Both the position numbers and the translations under genes were made by a program. Of a DNA stretch of 64,000 nucleotides, positions 16,790 to 26,290 are shown one piece after another. Origin of the DNA: CAWEBF01 sp963807235 (lineage in GTDB: Bacteria > Acidobacteriota > Vicinamibacteria > Vicinamibacterales > UBA2999); contig CAWEBF010000034.1 in the NCBI GenBank assembly GCA_963807235.1, positions 62,001 to 126,000 of the forward strand, written 5' to 3'. The notes under the pieces are model-generated. The model ran no database searches. It saw nothing but the letters and a program-made list of their open reading frames with translations, and was not told the origin of the DNA. Position 1 is the first letter of the stretch. Each line of letters starts with the position of its first letter.

Positions 16790-18598
16790 CTACTTCACCG
16801 GAGTCAGCGTGATCGCGCGGCGGCCGTCGGACGCCATACCCTCGGTCTGCACCGAGTGGCCCTTCACCGGCGGCAGGTCCTGGTACATGAAATCCCATTT
16901 CCAGCGCTCGGACGGGTTGGAGGCCTGGAGCCACGATGCAGCCGGCATCGGACGCGTGAACGCCAGACGCTCGGCCTCCGCGTACGGACTGCCCGGCATG
17001 GCCTCGGCCATCGCCCGCCGCACGTCCACCGAGCCCTGGTAGCCCAACGACAGGCCGAGCGCGCGGCCCAGGCCCGTCAGGATGAACCAGTCCTCGCGCG
17101 CTTCCCCGGGGGGCGCGATCGTGCGCGACGAGGCCTGCACCATGCCGCGATCGTTCGTGTACAGCGCGTCCTTCTCAACCCACGCCGCGCCCGGAAGCAC
17201 GATGTCGGCCGCGGCCGTCAGCGCGGTGTTCTCGACGGTCTGGACGATCAGCGTCGCGATGGCGCCCCGCTGCCGCGCGTCGATGATCCATTGCACGTCG
17301 CCCGTCGATCCATCCGGACCGGGGTCGAGCACGTACAGGACGCGCACCTGGCCCGCGTCCACCGCTCGCTGGAGCGACGACACGTCGGGGGCGCCCGCAT
17401 TCCCGGCGCCTGTCGAGAAACCGAGATCGCGCGCGCCGTTGACGTTGGGCGCGTCGGTGGCGGGGACCACGAATTTCGTCCCGGCGGGCTGTGCCTTGGG
17501 CGCGTGCTTCCACGTCATCGTGACCGCGCCGACGCCCTCGGGACCCTGCAGTCCGTTCACCAGCTGCTTCAGGACGAACAGCTCCTCGTTGGCGGTGTGC
17601 GCGGAGACCAGGAATCGCACCGACATCGGATCGGCCGCGCCAGCGGCCTCGAGCGCCTCGCGCAGTCTGGGCTCCGCGTCGTGCCACGCCACGGGGCTCA
17701 GCGAACCGCCCTGCCGCAGCAGCGGCTTCCGCAGCCGGCCCTCGCCCTCCACCCAGCGGAAGTCGAAACGCCCGATGTCGCACATCCAATAGCTGTTGAT
17801 CTCGGCGTTGAACCGGGGCGTCATCCGCACGAGCTGCGTGCCCTTGGCCCATTCCGGCTTGGCCTTGATCCAGGCGCTCGTGCTGCACCCCTTCGAGCAC
17901 AGCGTGCAGATGGTGTCCGAGACGTTCGGGTTGTCCCATGGCCGGCTCTTGAACCGGTAGTCGCGCGTGGTGATCGCTCCCACCGGGCACACGTCCATCA
18001 GGTTGCCCGAGAGCAGCGAGTGGACGCCCTCCTCGCGGAAGGTGGCGATCTCGCTTCCGCCGCCGCGGTTGATGATCCCGATCTGCGCGTCGTTGTCGAT
18101 CTCGCGCATGAACCGCACGCACCGCGTGCACAGGATGCAGCGGTTGCGGTTCAGCATCAGCGTTGGCCCGAAGTCCACGTCGGCCTTGACGCCCTCGCCG
18201 TCGAACACGCGGCGCGGGAAGTCCATGCGGCTGTCTGCGGGTCCGAAACTATAGGAGTAGTCCTGGAGCGGACACTCGCCCCCCTTGTCGCACACCGGGC
18301 AATCCAGCGGGTGGTTGATGAGCAGGAATTCGAATACGCCGGCGCGCGCTTCCACCACCTCGGGTTCGCGCGTGTACACGACCATGCCGTCGCTGCAGGT
18401 CGTCGAACACGACGTCTGCAGCTTGGCCATCTTCTCGATCTTGACCACGCACACGCGGCACGAGCCGTCCACGCCGAGGCCGGGGTGATAGCAGTAGTAG
18501 GGCACCTCGATGCCGGCTTCGATGGCCGCCTGCAGGACCGACGTGCCCTTGGCGACCGTGACGGCCCGGCCGTCGATGGTCAGCGTGACGGATTCCAT
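16790..18598 (-). CDS. nuoG: NADH-quinone oxidoreductase subunit G (NuoG), short form
   Basis: A 602-residue iron-sulfur subunit. The N-terminal 2Fe-2S domain has cysteines in YYCYHPGLGVDGSCRVCVVK. The His-Cys3 cluster lies in HPLDCPVCDKGGECPLQDY. Ferredoxin-like clusters follow in CILCTRCVRFMREI and NLMDVCPVGAITTRDY, then CTLCSKGCSTSAW at the start of a molybdopterin-oxidoreductase-like domain without catalytic cofactor. It passes electrons between NADH-derived FMN and the quinone arm of complex I. It is shorter than the ~680-900 residues of many NuoG proteins, mainly at the C-terminus. No other nuo gene is in the window. A heptamer array lies just upstream. Confidence 0.88.
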   Translation of the reverse strand: MESVTLTIDGRAVTVAKGTSVLQAAIEAGIEVPYYCYHPGLGVDGSCRVCVVKIEKMAKLQTSCSTTCSDGMVVYTREPEVVEARAGVFEFLLINHPLDCPVCDKGGECPLQDYSYSFGPADSRMDFPRRVFDGEGVKADVDFGPTLMLNRNRCILCTRCVRFMREIDNDAQIGIINRGGGSEIATFREEGVHSLLSGNLMDVCPVGAITTRDYRFKSRPWDNPNVSDTICTLCSKGCSTSAWIKAKPEWAKGTQLVRMTPRFNAEINSYWMCDIGRFDFRWVEGEGRLRKPLLRQGGSLSPVAWHDAEPRLREALEAAGAADPMSVRFLVSAHTANEELFVLKQLVNGLQGPEGVGAVTMTWKHAPKAQPAGTKFVVPATDAPNVNGARDLGFSTGAGNAGAPDVSSLQRAVDAGQVRVLYVLDPGPDGSTGDVQWIIDARQRGAIATLIVQTVENTALTAAADIVLPGAAWVEKDALYTNDRGMVQASSRTIAPPGEAREDWFILTGLGRALGLSLGYQGSVDVRRAMAEAMPGSPYAEAERLAFTRPMPAASWLQASNPSERWKWDFMYQDLPPVKGHSVQTEGMASDGRRAITLTPVK

Positions 18599-18616
18599 AT
18601 TTTCGCGATCATATCA

Positions 18617-18654
18617 GTTGGTAGTTCGTGGTTCGTGGTTCGTGGTTCTGGGGC
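18617..18654. repeat. GTGGTTC heptamer array
   Basis: Five period-7 units (GTAGTTC, GTGGTTC, GTGGTTC, GTGGTTC, TGGGGC) lie between the M1 peptidase stop and the nuoG start. They therefore sit in the 5' leader of nuoG if the two genes share a transcript. Confidence 0.85.
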
Positions 18655-18660
18655 TTCGGG

Positions 18661-21237
18661 CTAGCGGCCGTCGAACTCCGCTAGCGCCGCGCTGTCGCGG
18701 TTCACCTGCACCTGGCGCACGGGTCCGTCGGTCGGAATGGTGTGCTCGACCACGGCCTCTGACAGCTCCACCACCACCTCGCGCGTGCGGCCGTCCTGGC
18801 CGGTGATGGTCACGGTGACCGGCAGATCGAACACCTGGTCGGCCGGCTGTTCGAACCGGAGGCGGACTTCGTTCGCGGAGGCCGTGCTGCGATACGTGAC
18901 GCGGGGGATGCCGGTGCCGTAGATCCAGCGCTCGAAGAAGCGGTCGAGCGTCCGCCCCGATTCCTCCTCCATCGCGCGCTCGAAGTCGTCGGTGCCGGCT
19001 TTCTGGAACCGCCGGTCGTCGTAGAACCGCCGCAGCCCGGCGAAGAAGACGTCGTCGCCCACCAGGCGGCGCAGCATGTGCAGGACCAGTGCCCCCTTGT
19101 TGTAGACGAGCGCGCGATACACCCGCAGGTCGCGCTTGATGTGACCCAGCCGATAGCCAAGGTGCACGGGGCCTTGATCGGATTCGGCGAGCGACCAGCG
19201 CCTGAACTGCCGCAGCATGTCGAGGAACACGCGATCGCCTCGCGACCGCTGCGCCCAGAGCGCCGCGAAGTACTGCGCGAAGCCTTCGCTGATCCACTGC
19301 TCGTGGTAGTTCTTCCAGCCCACCGCCTGGCCCCACCACTGGTGCGCCAGTTCGTGCGCCACGAAGAAGTCGGGGAAGTTGTCGAAGGACGCGGGGTCGC
19401 CGCGCCACGTCAGGTTCGGGTTCGGCAACGGCTCGTTCAGGAGCGCGAAGTAGCCCGGGCTGTGCCCGCCCGGCGTCTCGGCTTCCACCAGGCCGATCGT
19501 CATGGCCGTGAACGGCGCCTCTCCGAGCATTGACGAGAAGAAGGCCAGGATGCTCTGCGTCTGCGCCGCCACCTGCCGGCCGCGGCTCTGCAGCCGCGGG
19601 TGCGTTTCAACGGCCACGGTCACCGACTCGATGTCGGTGCCCGGCCGGGCGGTATTCACGGTCACCGTCCGCTCGTCGGCGCGCACGAAACGGGCCACGG
19701 CCACGGCCATGTAGCGGAGCGGCTGGTCAGCGCGGAAAACGAACGTCGATCCGCCAGGCTGGCTCAACAGGTCTCGCAGGCTGACCACGTTGGACGCCGG
19801 CACCGGCGCGCCGCTGGCGATCGCGCGATAGCCGTTCGGCACCGTCACGCGCAGCGTGCCGGTGGCGTAGTCGCTGACGGGGTTCTGCGGATACCAGATG
19901 ACGCGATTGCTCAGGAGCAGGTGCGGCTCGAGACCCATCGCCCCCGCCGCGTCCTGGGGATCCGGCAGCACCGCGACGGTGTCCACGTCGAGCGACTGCG
20001 ACTCCACTTGCCCGGCGTAAGCCACGATCAGGGTGAGCTCGGAATCCTGCGTGGCCACGCGGGGCAGGCTGACGAGCACCGAATTCTGGCTGCGCACACG
20101 GAGGTGCAGCAGCGGCCCGTATTCCACGCTGGTCACGCTGCGGACGGTGAGGGAGTCGGCCAGCCGCAGCATCACGTTCGACAACGAGGTCGAGCGGATG
20201 CGCATCGCCACCCGCGCGCGGCCTTCGAGATACATCCGGTCCGGCACCACCGACACGTCCACGTTGTAGTCCACGACGTCGTAGTCGCGCGTCGCATCGT
20301 CGGTGTAGAACCGGCCCCGCGCCGCGATCTTCGCGACCGACGAATAGAGCGCGATGGTGCGCCGCTCGTCCCGCTGGAACAGGCTGACGTCCTCGGCCTG
20401 CGCCGAGGACCGCGAGAACGTCACCCAGTCGAACCGGTCGGTATCCACCTCGGCCACGAGGTCGTCGGCCGGCGGCAGCAGGTGCCACGTCTCGCGGCTC
20501 ATCTCCCGCAGGTCCACGTTGAACGACTTGGCGGATTCGCGCGCGAAGACGCTCTGCGCGCGCCTGAGGAGGCGCGCGTCCACGGGCTCCTCGGTCAGGC
20601 CGTCCTTGACCACGCGCCGGCCGAAGTCCGACGGACTCAGGCGAACGAACGCCGTCTCGAAGGCGGCGGCCAGCGTTTCGCTGCCGGAGAAGATCTTCAG
20701 TTGTCCCCGCTCCGCCGCCGGGGTGGGCGCAAAGCGCAGCACGCCGCGGCCGAGCAGCACCAGCCCCGTGACGCCGTCGTCGCACTCCACCTGGAAGACC
20801 GAGCCGTCCTCGAGCACCAGCTCCAGGTCCTCCGACCGCACCACCAGGTTGCGGGCGGCGAACTGCGTCGTGGCATTGAGACGGAGCTTGTAGAGCCCCT
20901 CCACCGAGCTGAGCGACTCGAATCCGACGATGCGCCACGACAGCAGATCGCCGCCGGCCGGACGCCGCACGTCGATGCCCACCGTCAGCACGCGCCCGCG
21001 GCCCGGCGTGGCCATGAAGAGATCGGCCACGCTGCGGTACCCCTCGCCCGGTGGCACGCCCTCGAGCGGCGCCCGTTCACGCTCCTTGACCACGGCTTCG
21101 ACGACGCCCGGGCGCAGCAGGTCGTTGGAGTAGATCCGGATGCCGACCTCGGCCACGCCGTCGGCGAACAGCGCGGCGAACGCATCGCGGTTCCCCGAGG
21201 CCAGCGCCCGTTCGAGATTCGCCAGCACGATCCCCAC
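18661..21237 (-). CDS. M1-family zinc aminopeptidase, signal peptide out of frame
   Basis: An 858-residue frame. A ~400-residue N-terminal extension is followed by the M1 catalytic domain. The zinc motif HELAHQWWGQ with downstream ...EQWISEGFAQYFAAL is near residue 630, and substrate-binding GHSPGYFALL precedes it. A C-terminal beta domain follows. The enzyme would cleave N-terminal residues from peptides outside the cytoplasm. The true start is probably the ATG at 21355, which overlaps the stop of the upstream PP2C gene (TGATG) and begins a good signal peptide (MLVVSARAVVAAAIVCLAW). That stretch is one base out of frame with the rest (PAASAQTAAS cleavage region), so a net extra base lies between about 21313 and 21240. 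Confidence 0.82.
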   Translation of the reverse strand: MGIVLANLERALASGNRDAFAALFADGVAEVGIRIYSNDLLRPGVVEAVVKERERAPLEGVPPGEGYRSVADLFMATPGRGRVLTVGIDVRRPAGGDLLSWRIVGFESLSSVEGLYKLRLNATTQFAARNLVVRSEDLELVLEDGSVFQVECDDGVTGLVLLGRGVLRFAPTPAAERGQLKIFSGSETLAAAFETAFVRLSPSDFGRRVVKDGLTEEPVDARLLRRAQSVFARESAKSFNVDLREMSRETWHLLPPADDLVAEVDTDRFDWVTFSRSSAQAEDVSLFQRDERRTIALYSSVAKIAARGRFYTDDATRDYDVVDYNVDVSVVPDRMYLEGRARVAMRIRSTSLSNVMLRLADSLTVRSVTSVEYGPLLHLRVRSQNSVLVSLPRVATQDSELTLIVAYAGQVESQSLDVDTVAVLPDPQDAAGAMGLEPHLLLSNRVIWYPQNPVSDYATGTLRVTVPNGYRAIASGAPVPASNVVSLRDLLSQPGGSTFVFRADQPLRYMAVAVARFVRADERTVTVNTARPGTDIESVTVAVETHPRLQSRGRQVAAQTQSILAFFSSMLGEAPFTAMTIGLVEAETPGGHSPGYFALLNEPLPNPNLTWRGDPASFDNFPDFFVAHELAHQWWGQAVGWKNYHEQWISEGFAQYFAALWAQRSRGDRVFLDMLRQFRRWSLAESDQGPVHLGYRLGHIKRDLRVYRALVYNKGALVLHMLRRLVGDDVFFAGLRRFYDDRRFQKAGTDDFERAMEEESGRTLDRFFERWIYGTGIPRVTYRSTASANEVRLRFEQPADQVFDLPVTVTITGQDGRTREVVVELSEAVVEHTIPTDGPVRQVQVNRDSAALAEFDGR

Positions 21238-21354
21238 GGGATCGGAAGCCGCGGTTTGCGCGGACGCGGCCGGAACGGCCGTGGCCGGAACGGCCGGCCC
21301 ACGCCAGGCACACTATCGCGGCGGCCACGACAGCGCGGGCAGACACGACGAGCA

Positions 21355-22557
21355 TCAGCCGACCCTCGGCAGAGGCGGCAATCGGCGGGCCACCAGCGTC
21401 GTCAGATCGTCCATGAGGCGGCGATCGTCGGTGTGGCGCTGCACGGCCGCAAAAAGCGCCCAACTCAGTTCCTTCGCGGAAGACCACGACGTGTCGTCGA
21501 CGATCGCGCGGACGCCGGCTTCGTCGAACGGCTGGCCGTCCGCGTTCTCCGCTTCCACGATGCCGTCGCTGAACATCACCAGGACGTCGCCCACCTCGAG
21601 CCGTACGGTTCCCTCGGCGTAGGACGCCTGCTCGAACATTCCCACGGCCACGCCGCCTTCGCGTAAGGAATCGTAGCGCCCGTCGGTCCGCCTCACGCAG
21701 GGGGGATTCTGGCCGGCGTTGACGTAGGAGAAGTCCCCCGTGGCGGGATCCAGCACGCCCACGAACAGGGTCACGAACCGCGACCGCGGCGCTTGTTTCA
21801 TGACCTGGCGGTTCAGCCGCTCGACGAGCGTCGGCCCCTCCAGGCCCTCGTCCACCAGCGTGCGCATCATCGCCAGGAGCAGCGCCATCAGCAGGGCCGC
21901 CGGGCTGCCCTTGCCCGCCACGTCCCCGAGGGCCAGCAGCACGCGGCCGTCGGGCAGCGGCAGGATGTCGTAGAAGTCGCCGCCGACGGTGTTGGCGGGC
22001 CGGGTGATGCCAAACGCCTCGAGCCCCGAGATGTGATACGCCGCCCGCGGCAGCATCGCCAGCTGAATCTGCCGCGCAACCTCCAGATCGTTCTTGAGGG
22101 ACAGCCGGTCCGCCACCTCGATCAGCATGAGCAGGTTGAGCAGCAGGAACCCGCTCAGCAGCCACAACGTGCCGGGGGCGAACACCGGGTGTGGGATGAG
22201 CAACAGGTGCAGGCCCTGGAAGAGCTCGAGCAGCCCGATGATCGTGGCGGCGAGCGAGGCGCCATAGAGCGCGCGGCGGCCCGGGCTGAGGCGCATGGTG
22301 AATGCCAGGAACACCATGCGCGTGCGCGTGAACCAGCGCCGGTACCACGGCAGCTTCGCCAGCGCGTCGACGTCGATGTGGCGGGAGAAGAACCGGTACG
22401 CGTCGGCGGTGTCGCGCGTGAACAGCCGCTCGATCTCCGTCGAGCTGAGGCCCTGCGCGTAAGCGCTGAACAGAGTCTCGTGCGGCCGGGGAAGCGGCGG
22501 GACCTTTACCGGCACGGCTCGTCTTCGATCGAGAAGGCCACGGCCACTAGAGGACAC
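21355..22557 (-). CDS. Membrane-associated SpoIIE/PP2C serine phosphatase
   Basis: A 400-residue protein. The N-terminal ~95 residues are soluble. Two or three membrane segments follow (YGASLAATIIGLLELFQGLHLLLI and LWLLSGFLLLNLLMLI). The SpoIIE/PP2C domain has VARQIQLAMLP, VGGDFYDI, LGDVAGKGSPAALLMALL, FSDGIVEAEN and DDLTTLVARR, so all metal-binding acids are present. It should dephosphorylate partner-switch regulators, reporting from the membrane. The GTG start at 22557 overlaps the kbl stop by 11 bp, and its stop overlaps the M1 peptidase ATG, so the three genes form one operon. Confidence 0.85.
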   Translation of the reverse strand: MSSSGRGLLDRRRAVPVKVPPLPRPHETLFSAYAQGLSSTEIERLFTRDTADAYRFFSRHIDVDALAKLPWYRRWFTRTRMVFLAFTMRLSPGRRALYGASLAATIIGLLELFQGLHLLLIPHPVFAPGTLWLLSGFLLLNLLMLIEVADRLSLKNDLEVARQIQLAMLPRAAYHISGLEAFGITRPANTVGGDFYDILPLPDGRVLLALGDVAGKGSPAALLMALLLAMMRTLVDEGLEGPTLVERLNRQVMKQAPRSRFVTLFVGVLDPATGDFSYVNAGQNPPCVRRTDGRYDSLREGGVAVGMFEQASYAEGTVRLEVGDVLVMFSDGIVEAENADGQPFDEAGVRAIVDDTSWSSAKELSWALFAAVQRHTDDRRLMDDLTTLVARRLPPLPRVG

Positions 22558-23728
22558 CCAATTCGGTGCCCGCGCGCTTGAAGCAGTCCAGGGCGAATAC
22601 CAGCTCGTCCTGCGTGTGCGTCGCGGTCACGATCGTGCGGACGCGCGACCTGCCCAGGGGCACCGTGGGATACGTGATGCCCTGCGCGAACACACCCAGC
22701 TCGAACAGCCGATCCGAGAAGCGCATCGCCTGGGCGCCGTCGCCGACGATGACGGGCGTGATCGGGCTCTGGCTCGCGGCCGTGTCGAAGCCGAGATCGT
22801 TCAGCCCCTTCTTGAAGAAACGGGTGTTGGCCCAGAGCTGATTCTGCCACTTGGGCTCGTGCTCCAGGACGTCGAGCGCGCCGATGCAGGTCGCCGCCAC
22901 CGAGGGCGGATGCGACGTGGAAAAAAGAAACGGCCGGGCGCGATGGTGCAGGAATTCGATGAGGGACCGCGACCCGGCCACATAGCCGCCCAGGCAGCCC
23001 AACGCCTTTGAGAGTGTGCCCACCTGGACGTGGATGCGTCCGTGCAAGCGGAAGTGGTCCACCGTGCCGCGGCCGTTCGTGCCGAAGACGCCGCTGCCGT
23101 GCGCGTCGTCGACCATCATGATGCAGCCGTGTTCCTCGGCGATGTCGGCGAGCTCGGGCAGCGCACCCACGTCGCCGTCCATGCTGAACACGCCGTCCGA
23201 GATGATGAGCGTCCGGCCCGTGCGGGGCAGGCCCTCCACGATCACCCGGGCCGCGGCCGCGTCGCGATGGGGGAACACTTTGATCGTCGCCCGGCTCAAG
23301 CGCGCGCCGTCGATGATGCTGGCGTGGTTCAGCGCGTCGGACACGATGGTGTCTTCGCGCCCCAGCAGCGCCGCCACCGTCCCCGCGTTGGCGGCGAAGC
23401 CGCTCTGGAAGACGACCGCGGCTTCCGTGTCCTTGAAGCGCGCGAGCCGCTGTTCCAGCTCGACGTGCAGCGCCATCGTTCCCGCGATGGTACGGACAGA
23501 TCCCGATCCGACGCCGTAGGACTGGATGGCCTCGCGCGCGCGCTGGCGCAACAGGGGATGCGTGGTCAGCCCGAGGTAGTTGTTCGACGACAGGTTCACC
23601 ACCGACCGGTGATCGAATTTCGCCCGCGCCGTCTGCTCGCCGTCGAGCACGCGGAGGGATCGAAAGAGCCCCTGCTCGCGAAGCGCCGCGAGCTCTTCGT
23701 CCAGAAAGCTCAGGGGGTCGGGCGGCAT
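22547..23728 (-). CDS. kbl: Glycine C-acetyltransferase / alpha-oxoamine synthase
   Basis: A 393-residue PLP enzyme of the alpha-oxoamine synthase group. Visible are NLSSNNYLGLTTHP, YGVGSGSVRTIAGT, DALNHASIIDGARLS, VDDAHGSGVFGTNGRGT, and the PLP-lysine segment GTLSKALGCLGGYVAG. The family includes 2-amino-3-ketobutyrate CoA ligase (threonine catabolism), BioF and serine palmitoyltransferase. Overall pattern fits Kbl best, but no threonine dehydrogenase gene is adjacent and BioF-like or lipid-related activity cannot be excluded. A TATACT -10-like hexamer lies 11 bp before the start. Confidence 0.8.
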   Translation of the reverse strand: MPPDPLSFLDEELAALREQGLFRSLRVLDGEQTARAKFDHRSVVNLSSNNYLGLTTHPLLRQRAREAIQSYGVGSGSVRTIAGTMALHVELEQRLARFKDTEAAVVFQSGFAANAGTVAALLGREDTIVSDALNHASIIDGARLSRATIKVFPHRDAAAARVIVEGLPRTGRTLIISDGVFSMDGDVGALPELADIAEEHGCIMMVDDAHGSGVFGTNGRGTVDHFRLHGRIHVQVGTLSKALGCLGGYVAGSRSLIEFLHHRARPFLFSTSHPPSVAATCIGALDVLEHEPKWQNQLWANTRFFKKGLNDLGFDTAASQSPITPVIVGDGAQAMRFSDRLFELGVFAQGITYPTVPLGRSRVRTIVTATHTQDELVFALDCFKRAGTELGVL

Positions 23729-23751
23729 CGCACCGGCCAGTATAGAGGCCC

Positions 23752-23827
23752 GCCCGCACGAAAGTGCGGGCCAAAAGGCGCTGCTAGAGCGAGGCGTCGC
23801 TTGTCGTTCCGCGGCGGAGCCTCGCTC
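23752..23827 (-). terminator. Two strong hairpins after the aminotransferase gene
   Basis: Immediately after the aminotransferase stop is a 9-bp stem (GAGCGAGGC, 23787-23795, with GCCTCGCTC, 23819-23827). Further down is a perfect 8-bp stem GCCCGCAC closed by a GAAA tetraloop (23752-23771). They separate two minus-strand genes and probably end the aminotransferase transcript. No clear U-tract is present. The AGCGAGGC/GCCTCGCT arms match those of the dispersed elements at 4682 and 45143. Confidence 0.55.
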
Positions 23828-25045
23828 CTACGAACGCGCCAGGTAGTCGGCCGTAAAGGCCCCGATGTCGCGGTAGATCGTGCGTAGCTCGTCCGGACTC
23901 GCCAGGAAGACGATGCGGAAGTATCCCTGCTCGGCTGGAACGCCGAAACCGGATCCGTAGACGCACAGGATGCCCGTTTCACGCAGCAGCGACAGGACGA
24001 AGTCCTGGTCGGTCTTGCCCCGCGGCAGTGCCACCGACGGCATGGCGTAAAAGGTCGCCCGCGGCGCCACGCAGCTCATCCCTGGAATCGCGTTCAGCAA
24101 CTCCGTGGTCAGCGCCCCCCGCTCGGCCAGTGCGGCCCTGAACGCCGGCTGGTGCGAACGGTCGCCCCGGAGGGCGGCCGCCACGCCGTGCTGCATCGGG
24201 CCGGGGCTGCACAACCGGCCGTCGGCCATTTTGCGAATAGCCGCGAGGGCATCGTCGAGCCGAGGCGTGGAGCCGACCACCAGCCAGCCGGTGCGCCACC
24301 CTGGCGCGAGATAGGCCTTCGAGAGGCTGGAGAACGAGATGATGGGTGCGTCCGGATCCAGCGTGGCCAGCGGCGGCACCGGCCCGTTGAACCCCAGCTC
24401 GCCGTAGACCTCGTCGGCCAGGATCGTCAGCTCGTGGCGGTCAGCCACCTCGAGCAGTGCCCGGCGCATGGCCGGCGGGTATACCGCCCCCGTCGGGTTG
24501 TTCGGGTCGATGACCACCAGGGCGCGGGTCCGCGGCGTGACCTGTGCTCGAAGATGGTCCAGGTCGGGTTGCCAATTCGCCGCGGGATCGGTGCGGTAGT
24601 AGCGCGGAAGGGCGCCGATCTTGGCCAGAACCGCCGTGTACAGCGGGTAGGTGGGCGAGGGCACCAGCACCTCGTCGCCTTCGTTGACGAGCGCGCTGAG
24701 GGCCAGTTCGATGCCTTCGGATGTGCCCGCCGTGATGAGGACCCGCTCGGGAGAGACGTCCACACCCCTGGCGCGATAGTCGTCCGCCACGGCCTCCCGG
24801 GCGGCCGGGATGCCCGCCGAGGCCAGGTAACCGTTGTGGCCGTCGCGCATGGCACGCGTCACGGCCTCGACCAGGTGTGGGGGGGTTGAAAAGCCGAACG
24901 CGACCGGGTCCCCGATGTTGAGGTAGCGGACGCGGGTGCCGCGAGCCTCGACGGCCTTCGCCTCTGCCACGATGTTGCGGATGGCGTAGGAAAACCGGTT
25001 TACGCGCGATGCGACCGGTATGGCCCGCGAGGTCTTGATCGACAT
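23828..25045 (-). CDS. Class I/II PLP-dependent aminotransferase (AlaA/AspC-like)
   Basis: A 405-residue aminotransferase of fold type I. Seen are YLNIGDPVAFGFSTP, GYLASAGIPAAREAVADDY, the substrate/PLP motif DPNNPTGAVYPP, the aspartate in ILADEVYGEL, and the Schiff-base lysine in SFSSLSKAYLAPGWRTGW. The pattern matches alanine or aspartate aminotransferases of the AlaA/YfdZ type. It converts an amino acid plus 2-oxoglutarate to a keto acid plus glutamate; substrate specificity cannot be read from sequence. It is divergent from the VWA gene across about 270 bp. Confidence 0.85.
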   Translation of the reverse strand: MSIKTSRAIPVASRVNRFSYAIRNIVAEAKAVEARGTRVRYLNIGDPVAFGFSTPPHLVEAVTRAMRDGHNGYLASAGIPAAREAVADDYRARGVDVSPERVLITAGTSEGIELALSALVNEGDEVLVPSPTYPLYTAVLAKIGALPRYYRTDPAANWQPDLDHLRAQVTPRTRALVVIDPNNPTGAVYPPAMRRALLEVADRHELTILADEVYGELGFNGPVPPLATLDPDAPIISFSSLSKAYLAPGWRTGWLVVGSTPRLDDALAAIRKMADGRLCSPGPMQHGVAAALRGDRSHQPAFRAALAERGALTTELLNAIPGMSCVAPRATFYAMPSVALPRGKTDQDFVLSLLRETGILCVYGSGFGVPAEQGYFRIVFLASPDELRTIYRDIGAFTADYLARS

Positions 25046-25063
25046 TCCCCAATTTTACGGCGT

Positions 25064-25088
25064 GAAAATGGGGACGGGCGTCATTTTC
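25064..25088. repeat. REP-like palindrome GAAAATG...CATTTTC
   Basis: A perfect 7-bp inverted repeat (GAAAATG and CATTTTC) encloses GGGACGGGCGT, upstream of the aminotransferase start. The nearby CGAAAATGACG (25101-25111) repeats part of it. The remaining intergenic DNA up to 25313 shows no gene. The arrangement is typical of small REP-type elements; only this one copy is in the window. Confidence 0.45.
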
Positions 25089-25313
25089 CGACGGAGGCCT
25101 CGAAAATGACGGCCATCACCTTGATTCTTATAGGTATCGCACGACCGAAGTTGTTACACGGCCGATAGGCTGGAAGTGTAAGTTCTACTCGGTTCTGGCC
25201 TTCCGCGTTCCTCCCGCGTGACGACGACTCCCGCAAACGATTGATTCTAAAGAACCGGCTCCGATGGCAAGTCCATTGGATCAATCCTCACCGACGTGGC
25301 AGGCAGCTCCCTC

Positions 25314-26265
25314 ATGCACCGTGTCGCTGGGCTCGTGTTGACGAGCGGCATCGCAGCCTTTGCCCAGCAAGCCCCGGCGGCGGCTGTTCAGGCGCCCCAG
25401 CCGCAGGCGACGTTCCGGTCCGCCGTCGAGGTGGTGACCGTGAGCGCGTCGGTGCGCACGGGTGGAGGCAAAGTGGTCCAGGACCTGGCGCAGTCGGACT
25501 TCGAAGTGCTCGACACCGGCAAGCTGGTGGCGATTCGCGACTTCTACGCCGCCGAGGGTCCGATCAGTCTGGCGCTCCTGCTCGACATCAGCGGCAGTAT
25601 GGACGTGGGCGGCAACATGGAACGCGCCCGCTCCGCCGTGAACATGGTGCTGACCAGCCTTCGCGATGGCTCGGACGAAGCCGCGATGTTCACGTTCGAC
25701 GCCTCCCTGCGGGAGGTGGTGGATTTCTCGACCGATCTGTCCACAGTGAACCGCGTGGACCTGGCGGGGAAGCCCTGGGGCATCACCTCTTTGTATGACG
25801 CCATCGCAGAGTCGGCACGCCGGGTCTCGAAGCGTTCCAATCGCCACCGCGCGCTGCTGGTCATCACGGACGGCGTGGACACGGCCAGCAAACTGACCGC
25901 ACCGCAGGTGTCCGGCATCGCCAGCTCCATCGACGTGCCGGTGTACGTGCTGGCGGTGGTCAACCCCGTCGATCATCCCGAGGGTGAATTCCAGGCACGC
26001 CCGAGCAACACGCGGGCAACCGGACAGGGCGCCCTCGTGGATCTGTCGCGGTGGACCGGCGGCGAGGCCTATTTTGCCAGCGTGCCGAGTCATTCATCGA
26101 TTGCGGTGCAGAGCCTGGTGGCGGAGTTGCGCCATCAGTACCCTGATCACCTTCGAGCCTGGGGAGCGGCCTGGATGGCATCCCCTCGAAGTGCGGACGA
26201 AGAAGAAGAATCTCGTGGTGCATGCGCGGGGCGGCTACATGGCCGGAGCCCGCACCGGTAGCTAG
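25314..26265 (+). CDS. Exported von Willebrand factor A domain protein, frameshifted near the 3' end
   Basis: The protein has a signal peptide (MHRVAGLVLTSGIAAFAQQ), an N-terminal beta region (FRSAVEVVTVSASVRTGGGKVVQDLAQSDFEVLD) typical of acidobacterial VWFA-related proteins, and a VWA domain with an intact MIDAS (LLLDISGSM, then TSLYDAI and ITDGVDT). At about 26143 the reading frame changes. The conserved continuation LITFEPGERPGWHPLEVRTKKKN ending VVHARGGYMAG lies in the +1 frame and stops at 26265; the original frame ends at 26261 with unrelated residues. One extra C in TACCCTG explains this. Ligand unknown; likely an envelope adhesion or scaffold protein. It precedes an OmpA-like gene. 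Confidence 0.78.
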
Positions 26266-26290
26266 TTCGTTCATCAGAGGAGAGACAATC

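Noticed and set aside
19600..21666. 688-codon plus-strand frame opposite the M1 peptidase and PP2C genes
   Set aside because: It is antisense to two recognised genes, has histidine- and arginine-rich shadow composition, and no homology.
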